Assembly: GCF_000468535.1 (NCBI RefSeq) | Contig: NZ_AUQY01000002.1 | Location: 471,888 to 535,887, forward strand | DNA from: Peptoniphilus mikwangii | Lineage (GTDB): Bacteria; Bacillota; Clostridia; Tissierellales; Peptoniphilaceae | DNA: 64,000 nt | Reading direction: 5' to 3' | Part shown: positions 17,328 through 26,359 of the stretch, in pieces | Position numbering within the stretch: the stretch's first letter is position 1 | Layout: every line of letters starts with the position of its first letter | The notes under the pieces: generated by a model | The model's input: the letters and a program-made list of their open reading frames with translations, nothing else | The model's database searches: none | What the model was told of the DNA's origin: nothing | Made by a program: the position numbers and the translations under genes

Positions 17328-18650
17328 TTATTTTACATCCCCATCATCAAACGGATCTCCACATTCGGGACAGAATTTTGGAGGGTTCTTTGGATCTGAC
17401 GGTTCCCATCCACATTTATCACATTTATACTGTAATGCACCTGTCGGTTTCGGACTCCCACATTCCATGCAGAATTTCCCTTTATTCTTGACTCCACATT
17501 CACAAGTCCAAAACAATTCTTCAGGCTTTTGACTTCCACATTCCATACAAAACTTTCCTGTGTTTCCACTTGTTCCGCAACTACAAGTCCATCCTACAGG
17601 TGTCTCTGTTGTTTGCGATGCTACCTGTTGTGTCTGTGCTTGTTCCTGTCCCATATTAAACAGACCTTGTGCATTCATTCCTCCGGCACTATTTGCCATA
17701 TTCATTCCGGCAAATGCCATGAATGCTCCACTTTCATTTGATGCGGCAGATTTCATTGCCTCCGCTTGAGAACCTACAAGATGTGCCGCTGCCATAGTTG
17801 GATTTCTGAATGCAGCGTTTCGTTGTATTTCCTTAATCATATTTTCATCTTCTTCAGATGCTTTTACCGAACTTACTCCAAATTCGGTTATTTCTATTCC
17901 GTAGTGCTTGCCCCATTTATCGGATAAAATATCATTTAATATATTTGATAAATCTTGAGCATGACCCGGAAGAGCACTATACCTTATTCCCATTTCGGAT
18001 ATTCTTGCAAATGCAGGCTGAAGTGCTGTAAGTAATTCACTTCTAAGCTGAGATTCTATTCTATCTCTATAAAATTCATCATCAACATTTCCGCAAATGT
18101 TTTTATAAAATAAAATTGGATCTGTTATTTTATAAACATACTCACCATGACATCTTATAGATATATCAATGTCAAGTCCGATATTTGTATCCACAACTCT
18201 AAATGGAACTGCATTCACAGTGCCATATTTATTCCCTATTATGTCCTTCAGATTGAAGAAATATACTCTCTGATCTTTACCGGTATCTCCTCCCATTGTA
18301 AATCTCTTTACAAATGTATCAAAAGTCTTTTTTACTTCTTCTTTTAAATCCCCGTAAAATATACTTGGTTCTGTAGAATTGTCAAATACAAATTCTCCTG
18401 CTTCTGCACTTACTTCCGCTATTGCTCCCTGGTCAACTATGATCATACATTGACCTTCATTTATTGCAATTATTGAACCGTTCGTTATTATATTGTCGCT
18501 TCCCTTATCATTAAATGATTTTTTAGCTTTTCTCTTTTCGCCTTTCCTAACTAATACATCTTCCAGCATTTCAGAGCAATAAAAATATTCTCTCCACTGA
18601 TCTGCCAATACAGATGAAGCTGCTCCCAATCCAACTTTAAGAAGTCCCAT
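17328..18650 (-). CDS. SPFH-domain protein with C-terminal zinc ribbons (YdjI-like)
   Basis: A 440-residue protein of the YdjI / 'virion core' SPFH group, which acts at the membrane in stress-related assemblies in Bacillus. Residues roughly 1-300 contain the SPFH core (ADQWREYFYCSEMLEDVLVRKG, then FGVSSVKASEEDE). A Gly/Ala/Met/Gln-rich linker follows, and then three CxxC-type zinc-binding units (CSCG...CMECG, CECG...CMECG, CDKCG...CPECG) at about 355-435. The ATG at 18650 has GGAGG upstream. The zinc-ribbon membrane protein just upstream in the operon corresponds to the YdjG-type partner; no pspA homologue is adjacent. Confidence 0.85.
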   Translation of the reverse strand: MGLLKVGLGAASSVLADQWREYFYCSEMLEDVLVRKGEKRKAKKSFNDKGSDNIITNGSIIAINEGQCMIIVDQGAIAEVSAEAGEFVFDNSTEPSIFYGDLKEEVKKTFDTFVKRFTMGGDTGKDQRVYFFNLKDIIGNKYGTVNAVPFRVVDTNIGLDIDISIRCHGEYVYKITDPILFYKNICGNVDDEFYRDRIESQLRSELLTALQPAFARISEMGIRYSALPGHAQDLSNILNDILSDKWGKHYGIEITEFGVSSVKASEEDENMIKEIQRNAAFRNPTMAAAHLVGSQAEAMKSAASNESGAFMAFAGMNMANSAGGMNAQGLFNMGQEQAQTQQVASQTTETPVGWTCSCGTSGNTGKFCMECGSQKPEELFWTCECGVKNKGKFCMECGSPKPTGALQYKCDKCGWEPSDPKNPPKFCPECGDPFDDGDVK

Positions 18651-18660
18651 ACTAATCCTC

Positions 18661-19854
18661 CTACATTATATATTTTCCAATTATAGAATAAACATTATTA
18701 ACTATTGCCGCTGAATTTGAACTGTCTTTATTTAAATAGTAAATTGCAAATATTACTGCGGATGCAATAATAATTGCAAGTAAAACTTTCGGTATTGAAA
18801 TAGGAGATTCTCCACTTACCTTACCGGTTTGACCGTTTACTACAAATTGATATACTTTATTTTTATATTTAAATGACGATATCCAAATTGGCAACAATAT
18901 ATATTTATATGTTATATTTGAAAATTCAGTATCAATATCCACATTTTTCGTATGCTGTGCATTATTTTCTCTTAAAATTTTATTATCAATTTTCCCGCTT
19001 ATTATACCTGAAATTTTTCTCTTTACAATTTCCCAGGCACTTTTCATTTTAACAGTATACCTTTCAGCCATAAATCCCGCCATATATTCAGGCTTATATT
19101 CTACAACTTGTGTTGTGTCAAACGGCTCTATTCCGGAAAGCATCTTTTCATTTTGAATACTTGAACCGCAACAAAGCATATCATCAACCGAATAAGAAAA
19201 ATCTCCTCTTGTACTATGCCAAATTACCTCTATATGATCCTTGCCCTCCGAATCTTTATAATGTCTGTCTATACCATATTGCCCTGAATATCTGCTATAT
19301 GTATCTGCATCGAAAGTCCAATATGGGACATATACTCCCTTAAATGCTGTCGGTTTTGCACTCTCCTTTGCAAGATTCGGACAAAACAGTTTTTTCTTAA
19401 TCCAATCTTTAAATTTACCGCCTGCCATTTTTGAATCAAGCTTAAATACAACAACACCACCCGGCGCCATAATATCCTTATCTTTTTCATTCATTACCTG
19501 ATTTGAACCGCAATAAGGACACTCATTGGATATTTGATTGACATCATAAATTGTTTCAGCTCCACATGATTTACATATTACCGTCTTTGTCTTGGTTCCC
19601 CAATCACATAAAGCATTTTCTTCCGCACTGTCAAAATCAAGCTCAACGGCAACAAAATCGGTATTTTCAACTTCTATTTGTTCCTCTGCTCCGCAGTATG
19701 GACATTTTAAACCCCCTGTATTTGGATTAAAATCCATTACTCCTCCACAACTTGGACACTTTTTATCGGTTTCTTTCATTGTATCTACACGATTAATCTG
19801 CTCATCAAAACTTTTATTCCGATCTTCCGCTCCGTTATAATTTTCTTCTTTCAT
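18661..19854 (-). CDS. Zinc-ribbon membrane-anchored protein (YdjG-like)
   Basis: A 397-residue protein starting at the ATG at 19854 (a GTG at 19866 overlaps the GGTGG ribosome site). It has CxxC zinc pairs at CPSCG/CPYCG and CKSCG/CPYCG within the first 120 residues. A conserved middle region (LFCPNLAKESAKPTAFKGVYVPYWTFD) resembles proteins often mislabelled PriA-like, and one transmembrane helix (VLLAIIIASAVIFAIYYL) lies near the C-terminus. It precedes the SPFH gene by 10 bases, matching the ydjG-ydjI arrangement that works with PspA in Bacillus. The role is inferred from neighbourhood. Confidence 0.75.
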   Translation of the reverse strand: MKEENYNGAEDRNKSFDEQINRVDTMKETDKKCPSCGGVMDFNPNTGGLKCPYCGAEEQIEVENTDFVAVELDFDSAEENALCDWGTKTKTVICKSCGAETIYDVNQISNECPYCGSNQVMNEKDKDIMAPGGVVVFKLDSKMAGGKFKDWIKKKLFCPNLAKESAKPTAFKGVYVPYWTFDADTYSRYSGQYGIDRHYKDSEGKDHIEVIWHSTRGDFSYSVDDMLCCGSSIQNEKMLSGIEPFDTTQVVEYKPEYMAGFMAERYTVKMKSAWEIVKRKISGIISGKIDNKILRENNAQHTKNVDIDTEFSNITYKYILLPIWISSFKYKNKVYQFVVNGQTGKVSGESPISIPKVLLAIIIASAVIFAIYYLNKDSSNSAAIVNNVYSIIGKYIM

Positions 19855-19938
19855 TTCTATCGCCACCTTTCATAAAAATTAAACATTTTATATTTACATA
19901 TGCATCAGCACTAAAAGTTATAATTAGTTTACCATATT

Positions 19939-19967
19939 ATTGTATGTTTTTCATCAGTAATATACAA
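19939..19967 (-). promoter_or_regulatory. Candidate promoter of the zinc-ribbon/SPFH pair
   Basis: Minus-strand TTGTAT (19962-19967) and TACAAT (19939-19944) are 17 bases apart, about 85 bases before the start codon. Confidence 0.5.
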
Positions 19968-19989
19968 ATACACATTATTATATAAAAAT

Positions 19990-20010
19990 AAGGGAGGTTT
20001 CCCTCCCCCA
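19990..20010 (-). terminator. Terminator of YfcC-type permease gene
   Basis: GGGAGG (19992-19997) pairs with CCTCCC (20002-20007), and a T-rich tail follows on the minus strand. Confidence 0.8.
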
Positions 20011-20020
20011 TCACCAAGTT

Positions 20021-21532
20021 TTATGCAAATCCCATTGCTACCGCAGCAACTACAAATACAGTTGCTACTACAAACAGTAATGCCTGCATTTTAATTTGGA
20101 ATTTAGCCCATTTTCCCCATTCAAGTCTTGCTGCTCCAAGAACTGCCATTAAAAGTCCCGATGTAGGAACTATTAAATTTGTCAATCCATCTCCAAGTTG
20201 AAATGCAAGAACTGCAACTTGTCTTGTAACTCCGGCTAAATCGGCAAGCGGTGCCATTAGAGGCATTGTTAAAGATGCCTGTCCTGAACCTGATACTACA
20301 AAAAAGTTAAATACTGATTGAAATACATACATTATCCAAGCTGATATTGTTGGAGAAAGCTTTGAAATTCCACTTGCTGCAGTATTTAATATAGTATTTA
20401 AAACTGTTCCGTTAGTAGGGTCTGTACCTCCAAGCACAAATATTATACCTTGTGCCATACCTACTACCATCGCAGGTCCAAGTAAATCCTTAGCTCCGTT
20501 TCTAAATGATACTGCCATATTGTTTAATGACATATTATTCAATTTAAAAATTATTCCGATTATACCTGCTACTATTCCCATTGTGAAAAATTGAGTTGCT
20601 ATTTCAGGAATATAATATCCCTTTTTAGTAACTCCCCATACTACCCAAACCATAGTTAAAACTAAATCAAGTATAATCAACTTATGTCCTAAATTAAATT
20701 CCATAGAAGTATTTTTACTCTTTTCAAAATCTTCTCTAAAATATGCATCAGATTCATAAGATACTGAACGTCTTGGGTCTTTTCTTATTTTTTTCGCATA
20801 AATCATAGTATATACAATAACTATAAAGTTGAAAATACACCACATTGCAATTCTGAAATTAGCTCCGGATAGAACAGGAATTCCCGATATACCCTGTGCA
20901 ACAGCTACAGAAAACGGATTCATCCAAGAAGTTGCAAAACCTATTTGAGTTGCAACATAAGTTATTATAATTCCGACAACCGCATCATATCCCATGGCTA
21001 TTACCATCGGAACCACTATCATTACAAACGGAATAGCCTCTTCGCCCATTCCAAATACCGCTCCTCCAAGCGAGAATAATAAAAACAATACGGGAAGTAA
21101 AATAACCTCTTTTCCATTTAGCTTATCTATCATTCTCATGATTCCGCCTTCAATGGCACCTGTTGAAAGAACTATTCCAAAAGCTCCGCCAATTACTAAA
21201 ATAAATGCAACTACTCCAACAGCACTTCCATACTTATCACCTGTTACAAGTCCTTCAAACATATAATTCAAAAAACCTGAACCGCCGTCTTCATCAGATG
21301 CAAAAACTTTTACTCCTTCTTTAACAGGAGAACCTGCATCATCTGTAACATACTCAAATGTTCCATTTTTAATTACCGTTCTCGTCTTGTCTTTTCCATC
21401 TACAGTATAAGTTATTTCCTCCGTTTCAAAGTGTCCCTTGGGAACAACATAGGTTAAAAGTGCCGCAAATAATACTACAAAGAAAATAATTATAAAAGTA
21501 TCAGGCATTTTAATTTCTTTCTTCTTGTCCAT
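20021..21532 (-). CDS. YfcC family permease (DcuC-like superfamily)
   Basis: A 503-residue integral membrane protein with about 12 hydrophobic segments and a short cytoplasmic N-terminus (MDKKKEIKMPDTFIIIFFVV). An extracytoplasmic loop at about 32-75 is followed by GGAFGIVLSTGAIEGGI and by the pore-like repeats GMGEEAIPFVMIVVPMVIAMGYD and SGSGQASLTMPLMAPLADLAGV, both typical of YfcC/C4-dicarboxylate-type carriers. Family members are annotated as basic amino acid or short-chain acid carriers, and the substrate cannot be told here. The ATG at 21532 has AGGAGG upstream. The gene is monocistronic between terminators, with a TATAAT-like -10 shortly upstream. Confidence 0.85.
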   Translation of the reverse strand: MDKKKEIKMPDTFIIIFFVVLFAALLTYVVPKGHFETEEITYTVDGKDKTRTVIKNGTFEYVTDDAGSPVKEGVKVFASDEDGGSGFLNYMFEGLVTGDKYGSAVGVVAFILVIGGAFGIVLSTGAIEGGIMRMIDKLNGKEVILLPVLFLLFSLGGAVFGMGEEAIPFVMIVVPMVIAMGYDAVVGIIITYVATQIGFATSWMNPFSVAVAQGISGIPVLSGANFRIAMWCIFNFIVIVYTMIYAKKIRKDPRRSVSYESDAYFREDFEKSKNTSMEFNLGHKLIILDLVLTMVWVVWGVTKKGYYIPEIATQFFTMGIVAGIIGIIFKLNNMSLNNMAVSFRNGAKDLLGPAMVVGMAQGIIFVLGGTDPTNGTVLNTILNTAASGISKLSPTISAWIMYVFQSVFNFFVVSGSGQASLTMPLMAPLADLAGVTRQVAVLAFQLGDGLTNLIVPTSGLLMAVLGAARLEWGKWAKFQIKMQALLFVVATVFVVAAVAMGFA

Positions 21533-21596
21533 AATTTACCTCCTTTTTATTTATTATACACTATAAAGAAATTAATATAAAGCATAGTTACAAACT

Positions 21597-21628
21597 ATAA
21601 AAAAAGTTCCCTAAAATTAGAGAACTTT
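21597..21628 (-). terminator. Terminator of the tpr-map-MATE-ppiB operon
   Basis: AAAGTTC (21603-21609) and GAACTTT (21622-21628), with inner CTAA/TTAG pairing, form a hairpin that begins within the ppiB stop codon and ends in a T-run on the minus strand. Confidence 0.85.
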
Positions 21629-22226
21629 AAAATACTTCTATACTTGCTTTTTCAATAACTACATCTTCAACAGGCTTATCTCTGAATCCTACAGAAACAG
21701 ACGCTATTTCATCTACTACATCCATTCCGTCAAATACTTGTCCAAAAACAGAGTGCTTACCATCAAGCCAATATGTGCCTCCCAAATTTTCATAAACATC
21801 TACAACTTCATCAGGATATCCTTTTTCTTCTCCTGCAGATCTCATTTGTCTAATTATATCTTCTTCAACAGGACCCATTTGTACTATAAAAAATTGTGAA
21901 CCGTTTGTATTTGGACCTGCATTTGCCATAGATAGAGCCCCTCTAAAATTTCTATAATTCAAATTAAACTCATCTTCAAACGATTTTCCCCAGATACTTT
22001 CTCCTCCCATTCCTGTTCCGGTAGGGTCTCCGCCTTGTATCATAAAATTATCAATTACTCTATGAAAAATAGTATTATCATAATATCCTTTTTTTATAAG
22101 TTCTTTAAAATTCTCAACAGCTTTCGGTGCAGCTTCTTCAAATAGTCTGATCTTAATAACTCCATGATTAGTCTTAATTACTGCAACTTCTTCTCCCTTA
22201 ACAGGCTCTTTTAATTGATTTAACAT
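21627..22226 (-). CDS. ppiB: Peptidyl-prolyl cis-trans isomerase, cyclophilin type
   Basis: A 199-residue cytoplasmic cyclophilin. Active-site motifs are FHRVIDNFMIQGGDPTGTG (catalytic arginine), GALSMANAGPNTNGSQFFI and the tryptophan-containing LDGKHSVFGQVFDGMDVVD. An insertion of about 25 residues (VEEDIIRQMRSAGEEKGYPDEVV) separates the last two, as in many clostridial PpiB proteins. No signal peptide is present. The ATG at 22226 has AGGAGG upstream; it is the last gene of the operon, starting 11 bases past the MATE stop. Confidence 0.95.
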   Translation of the reverse strand: MLNQLKEPVKGEEVAVIKTNHGVIKIRLFEEAAPKAVENFKELIKKGYYDNTIFHRVIDNFMIQGGDPTGTGMGGESIWGKSFEDEFNLNYRNFRGALSMANAGPNTNGSQFFIVQMGPVEEDIIRQMRSAGEEKGYPDEVVDVYENLGGTYWLDGKHSVFGQVFDGMDVVDEIASVSVGFRDKPVEDVVIEKASIEVF

Positions 22227-22236
22227 AATACTCCTC

Positions 22237-23622
22237 CTAAATAATTTCATCCATTTTACTTACATACATATTCATATTTTCTCTAAATCCTGATGTCTTA
22301 TCAGATATATACTTATAACAAATTATAATAACTATTCCTTTTATAACACTTGAAATACTTATAGCCGCCCAAATTCCATCTACACCAAAAATCGGAATTA
22401 AAAATATTGCCATAGGTATCCTAAATACATTAAATATAACCGCATTTATAGCGGGATATTTTGTAAGTCCAAGCCCATTTAACATGCCGGTTGTTCCTAT
22501 CTCATAGACCATGAAAATTTCTGATATTGCATTAATCATAAGATAGCTGCTTCCAATCTTTATTACATCCATATCATTAATGAATATTTTAAAAATCGGC
22601 TCTCTTGCGAAAAAAAGTAATGATGCTGCAAGTACCCCTACTGTTGTAAGTATTTTTAATCCCTTTTTTCTACATTCCAAAATTCTCTCAAAGTTTTTTG
22701 CTCCGTAATTTTGTCCGAAAATTGAACTGAACGCAGTCGAAAATCCCTCCGCACTCATCCATGATACAGACTCTATCTGAGCTCCTATCGCAAATGCAGC
22801 TATACTTGCAGCTCCAAAATCAGCTATAAACCTATTTAATCTTATACCTACAAGTGCATGAATTATAGATTGAAGTGATGCAGGTACACCAAGTTTAAAA
22901 ATATATATTATTCTATTTATATTAATTTTTTTAAAATAATTTATTCTCACATAAATTTCTCTATCTTTTATACCAAGATAAATAAAAATGAAAAATGCTA
23001 TTGCCTGTGCAAGTACAGTTGCTATTGCAGCTCCTTCTATACCAAGATTCGGAAACGGACCGAGTCCAAATATTAAAATCGGATCTGCAATAATGTTAAA
23101 TATTAATGCTACCGTAGATACTTTAAACGGTGTAGTGCTGTTTCCTCTTGCATAATACACACTTTCTATTGCCGGAACCCAAAATGTAAATATAAGTCCG
23201 AAAGTAATTATATTAAAATATTTTACAGCAAGAATTTCTACCTCATGATCGAGTCTGTAAAATCCGAGAATATCATCCCTAAATACAGTATATATAAGTG
23301 TGAGAGCTGTCCATATTAAAAAATTCACTTGAAAACCGCTTCGAGCAACTTCCCCCAAATCTCTGTTATCTCTCTTCCCATAAGCTTGACTCATTCCAAC
23401 GGAAAGTCCTGTCCTGGAAATCAAAATCAACGACTGTGCAATCCATATAAAAAAACCGCAACACCCGACTGCAGCAACAGCTTCAGTTGATAGTTTTCCT
23501 ACCCAAATCAAATCTACAAGAGAATATGCCATTTGAATAAAAGCAGTTCCCATTAGAGGAAGCGAAAGCCTTATTATTGAATTTGTTATACTCCCATTTA
23601 ATAAATCAATATCCTTACTCAT
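22237..23622 (-). CDS. MATE family multidrug efflux transporter
   Basis: A 461-residue membrane transporter with 12 predicted helices. The start region LLNGSITNSIIRLSLPLMGTAFIQMAYSLVDLIWVGKLS is the standard N-terminal MATE motif, and the second-half repeat begins near GVPASLQSIIHALVGIRLN. It exports cationic drugs or metabolites using a Na+ or H+ gradient. The ATG at 23622 has a GAGAG ribosome site. It sits between map and ppiB; the short gaps imply cotranscription rather than a functional link. Confidence 0.92.
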   Translation of the reverse strand: MSKDIDLLNGSITNSIIRLSLPLMGTAFIQMAYSLVDLIWVGKLSTEAVAAVGCCGFFIWIAQSLILISRTGLSVGMSQAYGKRDNRDLGEVARSGFQVNFLIWTALTLIYTVFRDDILGFYRLDHEVEILAVKYFNIITFGLIFTFWVPAIESVYYARGNSTTPFKVSTVALIFNIIADPILIFGLGPFPNLGIEGAAIATVLAQAIAFFIFIYLGIKDREIYVRINYFKKININRIIYIFKLGVPASLQSIIHALVGIRLNRFIADFGAASIAAFAIGAQIESVSWMSAEGFSTAFSSIFGQNYGAKNFERILECRKKGLKILTTVGVLAASLLFFAREPIFKIFINDMDVIKIGSSYLMINAISEIFMVYEIGTTGMLNGLGLTKYPAINAVIFNVFRIPMAIFLIPIFGVDGIWAAISISSVIKGIVIIICYKYISDKTSGFRENMNMYVSKMDEII

Positions 23623-23646
23623 ATTCACTCTCTAAATAAAATTTTA

Positions 23647-24402
23647 TTAACAATCTCCCTGATCTGTAATTATTATCGGCCCGTCTTTTGTTATTGCAAT
23701 CTGATGCTCATATTGAGCTGACAGTGAACCGTCTTTTGTCCTTGCAGTCCATCCGTCATCATCAATTATAAGATCCGGACCTCCCGCATTAATCATAGGC
23801 TCAATAGTAAATACCATTCCCTCTCTAATCCTAAGCCCTCTTCCCGGCTTTCCGTAGTGAAGAACCTGCGGATCTTCGTGCATTTCTTTTCCTATTCCAT
23901 GACCTACAAACTCTCTTACAACTGAATATCCGTTGCTTTCGGCATAAGTTTGAATTGCATGTCCTATATCCCCAAGTCTGTTACCTATTTTAGCTTGTTC
24001 TATTCCAAGATACATACATTTTCTTGTAACTTCAAGTAAATTATGAGCTTCTTCTGAAACAGTTCCTACTTCATAACTCCATGCGGAATCTGCCAAATAT
24101 CCGTCTACATTGACAACCATATCAATAGTTATAATATCGCCATCTTTTAATACATACTCTCCGGGAAATCCATGACAAATTTCATCATTTACAGATGCAC
24201 AAATTGAGTAGGGAAATCCTTCATATCCCTTCTGTTCAGGATATGCTCCTCTATCTTTTAAAAACTCCTCTACGAATCTGTCAAGCTCAATAGTCTTTAC
24301 TCCCGGCTTAACTCTGTTTCTAAGTTCATGATGAACTTGAGATAGGAGCTTTCCCGCAATAATCATTTTTTGTATTTCTTCTTCAGTTTTTATTATTACC
24401 AT
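23647..24402 (-). CDS. map: Methionine aminopeptidase, type I
   Basis: Removes the N-terminal methionine of new proteins in the cytoplasm; 251 residues, normal length. The five metal ligands fall in IDMVVNVDGYLADSAW (two Asp), GHGIGKEMHED (His), FTIEPM (Glu) and QYEHQIAIT (Glu). The ATG at 24402 has AAGGAGAT upstream, inside the end of the TPR gene. In many Firmicutes map lies in the ribosomal spc operon; here it is in a tpr-map-MATE-ppiB unit, so it may be a second copy, which this window cannot decide. Confidence 0.96.
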   Translation of the reverse strand: MVIIKTEEEIQKMIIAGKLLSQVHHELRNRVKPGVKTIELDRFVEEFLKDRGAYPEQKGYEGFPYSICASVNDEICHGFPGEYVLKDGDIITIDMVVNVDGYLADSAWSYEVGTVSEEAHNLLEVTRKCMYLGIEQAKIGNRLGDIGHAIQTYAESNGYSVVREFVGHGIGKEMHEDPQVLHYGKPGRGLRIREGMVFTIEPMINAGGPDLIIDDDGWTARTKDGSLSAQYEHQIAITKDGPIIITDQGDC

Positions 24403-24404
24403 AA

Positions 24405-25313
24405 CTACATCTCCTTAATAACCTCTGTTAAATCTAAATCATTAACAGCCCAATTGTAAGCTTCCTTATTTATATTAACTGCCCTCTTTAAATCTAAAAG
24501 AGCCCCCTCTTTATCACCAAGTCTCGCCTTTGAACATGCCCTATTGTAAAAAAGATTTACACTTTCGGGATTATATTCTATTCCCTCATTTAAAATCTCA
24601 ATAGCTCTGTTAAAATCTTTAAGTTCAATATAAATTGCAGAGATATTTAGATAAATATAGGGATTTTTTTCCTCGTTCTTAGCCTTAAAATAATATTCAA
24701 GCGCAACATTATTATCTCCCAAAGCCTTATATACTACTCCCATATTATAAAGTGCTCTAAAATAATTAGGATTAATTTTAAGACTGCACTCAAAATAATG
24801 CTTCGCCATATCATAACACTTTTGTTCTTCATATATACAGCCAATGTCATTATAACTTATATAATCTTCGGAATCTATATCTATACATTTTTTAAAACAG
24901 CGAAGGGCTGCATTTTTATCTCCTGTTTTATCATAGCAATGACCAAGATAATAATATGCCCTATCATAATTATCATCATACTCTATTGCAAGTTTATAAT
25001 ACTTGATACTCTCTTCTACACTGCCATTTAAAAAATCATTTGTAAACGCAACTCCATAATACGCACCGCTTCTTGTACTATCAATCTCAATAATTTTTTC
25101 AAAACATATTTTAGCACTTAAATACTCTTCAAAAATTAAATATATATCTGAAATTTCAAATAACACATCTATTTTCTTATCAAGTGTTGTGGCAAACTCA
25201 AGTGCCTTATTATATGCATTTAAAGCTGATTTTAAGTCATCTTTGCTTACAAAATCATTAGCTATAATAATATAATTGTTATATTTTTCATTAAAATTCA
25301 AATACACAGTCAA
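24405..25313 (-). CDS. Tetratricopeptide repeat protein
   Basis: A 302-residue soluble protein made of about seven TPR units (for example SALNAYNKALEFA, DRAYYYLGHCYDKTGDKNAALRCFKKCIDID, FRALYNMGVVYKALGDNNVALEYYFKAK and VNLFYNRACSKARLGDKEGALLDLKRAV). There is no signal peptide or catalytic domain, so a scaffold or adaptor role is likely. The start is a TTG at 25313 with GGGAGG six bases upstream; a TATAAT on the minus strand at 25331-25336 is the probable -10. It ends 2 bases before map, so the pair is probably cotranscribed. Confidence 0.85.
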   Translation of the reverse strand: MTVYLNFNEKYNNYIIIANDFVSKDDLKSALNAYNKALEFATTLDKKIDVLFEISDIYLIFEEYLSAKICFEKIIEIDSTRSGAYYGVAFTNDFLNGSVEESIKYYKLAIEYDDNYDRAYYYLGHCYDKTGDKNAALRCFKKCIDIDSEDYISYNDIGCIYEEQKCYDMAKHYFECSLKINPNYFRALYNMGVVYKALGDNNVALEYYFKAKNEEKNPYIYLNISAIYIELKDFNRAIEILNEGIEYNPESVNLFYNRACSKARLGDKEGALLDLKRAVNINKEAYNWAVNDLDLTEVIKEM

Positions 25314-25385
25314 AATTGACCTCCCTTATCATTATATCAAAAAAAATAAAGTGTGGTATAATTTACTTAATATTTGGAGGTATTA

Positions 25386-26285
25386 ATGAGAAGATTCTTA
25401 TCATTTAACGATTATTTCAAAGAAAAATTTAATACAAAAATCGCAAAGCTGTCACTTGACATAGGAAGTACATGCCCCAACAGAGACGGAACTTTAAGTT
25501 ACAGAGGTTGTATATTTTGTTCTGAAAGAGGAAGCGGAGATTTTGCCGGGGATAGATTATTGTCAATAGATAACCAAATAAATCAGCAAAAATATCTCCT
25601 TTCTAAAAAATGGAACGCCACAAAATTTATTGCATACTTTCAAAATTTCACAAACACATATGGAAACATAGAATCTCTTGAAAAAATATATACCTACGTA
25701 ATTAAAAGAGATGATATCATAGGATTATCAATTGCAACAAGAGCTGATTGTCTTGGAGACGATGTTATGGAAATGCTAAAAAGACTAAATGAAAAAACTT
25801 TTCTATGGCTTGAAATAGGAATGCAAACTATAAATGAAAATACAATAAACATAATCAATAGAGGATATAGTCATAAAATCTTTGATGAAAATGTTAAAAA
25901 ATTAAAAAATAATAATATAAAATTTCTGACTCATATAATTTTCGGACTCCCCTATGAAACTAAAGAAGATATGTTAAATACAGTAAAGTATGTCAAAGCT
26001 CTACATCCTTTCGGTATAAAATTTCATTCTTTATATATTCAAAATGACTCTGATTTATATAACTATTACTTGGAAAATAAATTTGATATTATATCCAAAG
26101 ACGATTATATAAATCTTGTTTGTGACAGTATAGAAATATTGCCAAAAGATATTGTAATTCATCGGCTTACGGGAGATGCAGATAAGAAAAAACTGATTGA
26201 ACCGAAATGGTGTGCCGATAAACTTTCTGTAATATCATCAATAGATAAAGAACTTAAAAATAGAAACTTACCTATAATAATATAA
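25386..26285 (+). CDS. TIGR01212 family radical SAM protein (YhcC-like)
   Basis: A 299-residue radical S-adenosylmethionine enzyme. The cluster cysteines have the spacing special to this family: one in TCPNRDGT followed by CIFC after a 13-residue gap, rather than the common CxxxCxxC. Later motifs are IGLSIATRADCLGDDV, WLEIGMQTINENT and THIIFGLPYETKEDML. E. coli YhcC belongs here; I know of no settled reaction. The ATG at 25386 has GGAGG upstream. It is transcribed alone, divergently from the TPR gene, with TATAAT at 25357-25362. Confidence 0.9.
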   Translation: MRRFLSFNDYFKEKFNTKIAKLSLDIGSTCPNRDGTLSYRGCIFCSERGSGDFAGDRLLSIDNQINQQKYLLSKKWNATKFIAYFQNFTNTYGNIESLEKIYTYVIKRDDIIGLSIATRADCLGDDVMEMLKRLNEKTFLWLEIGMQTINENTINIINRGYSHKIFDENVKKLKNNNIKFLTHIIFGLPYETKEDMLNTVKYVKALHPFGIKFHSLYIQNDSDLYNYYLENKFDIISKDDYINLVCDSIEILPKDIVIHRLTGDADKKKLIEPKWCADKLSVISSIDKELKNRNLPIII

Positions 26286-26304
26286 ATACAACATAACTTC
26301 AATT

Positions 26305-26341
26305 AAAAAGAGTGAAAGAATAAAACCCTTCACTCTTTAAT
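26305..26341. terminator. Bidirectional terminator
   Basis: AAAGAGTGAA (26307-26316) and TTCACTCTTT (26329-26338) form a stem between the convergent radical SAM and P-type ATPase genes. Confidence 0.85.
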
Positions 26342-26359
26342 ATTATATTTTTTTACATT

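Noticed and set aside
17333..17569. 78-codon frame in another phase of the SPFH zinc-ribbon region
   Set aside because: An out-of-frame reading of the repeated CxxCG coding sequence.
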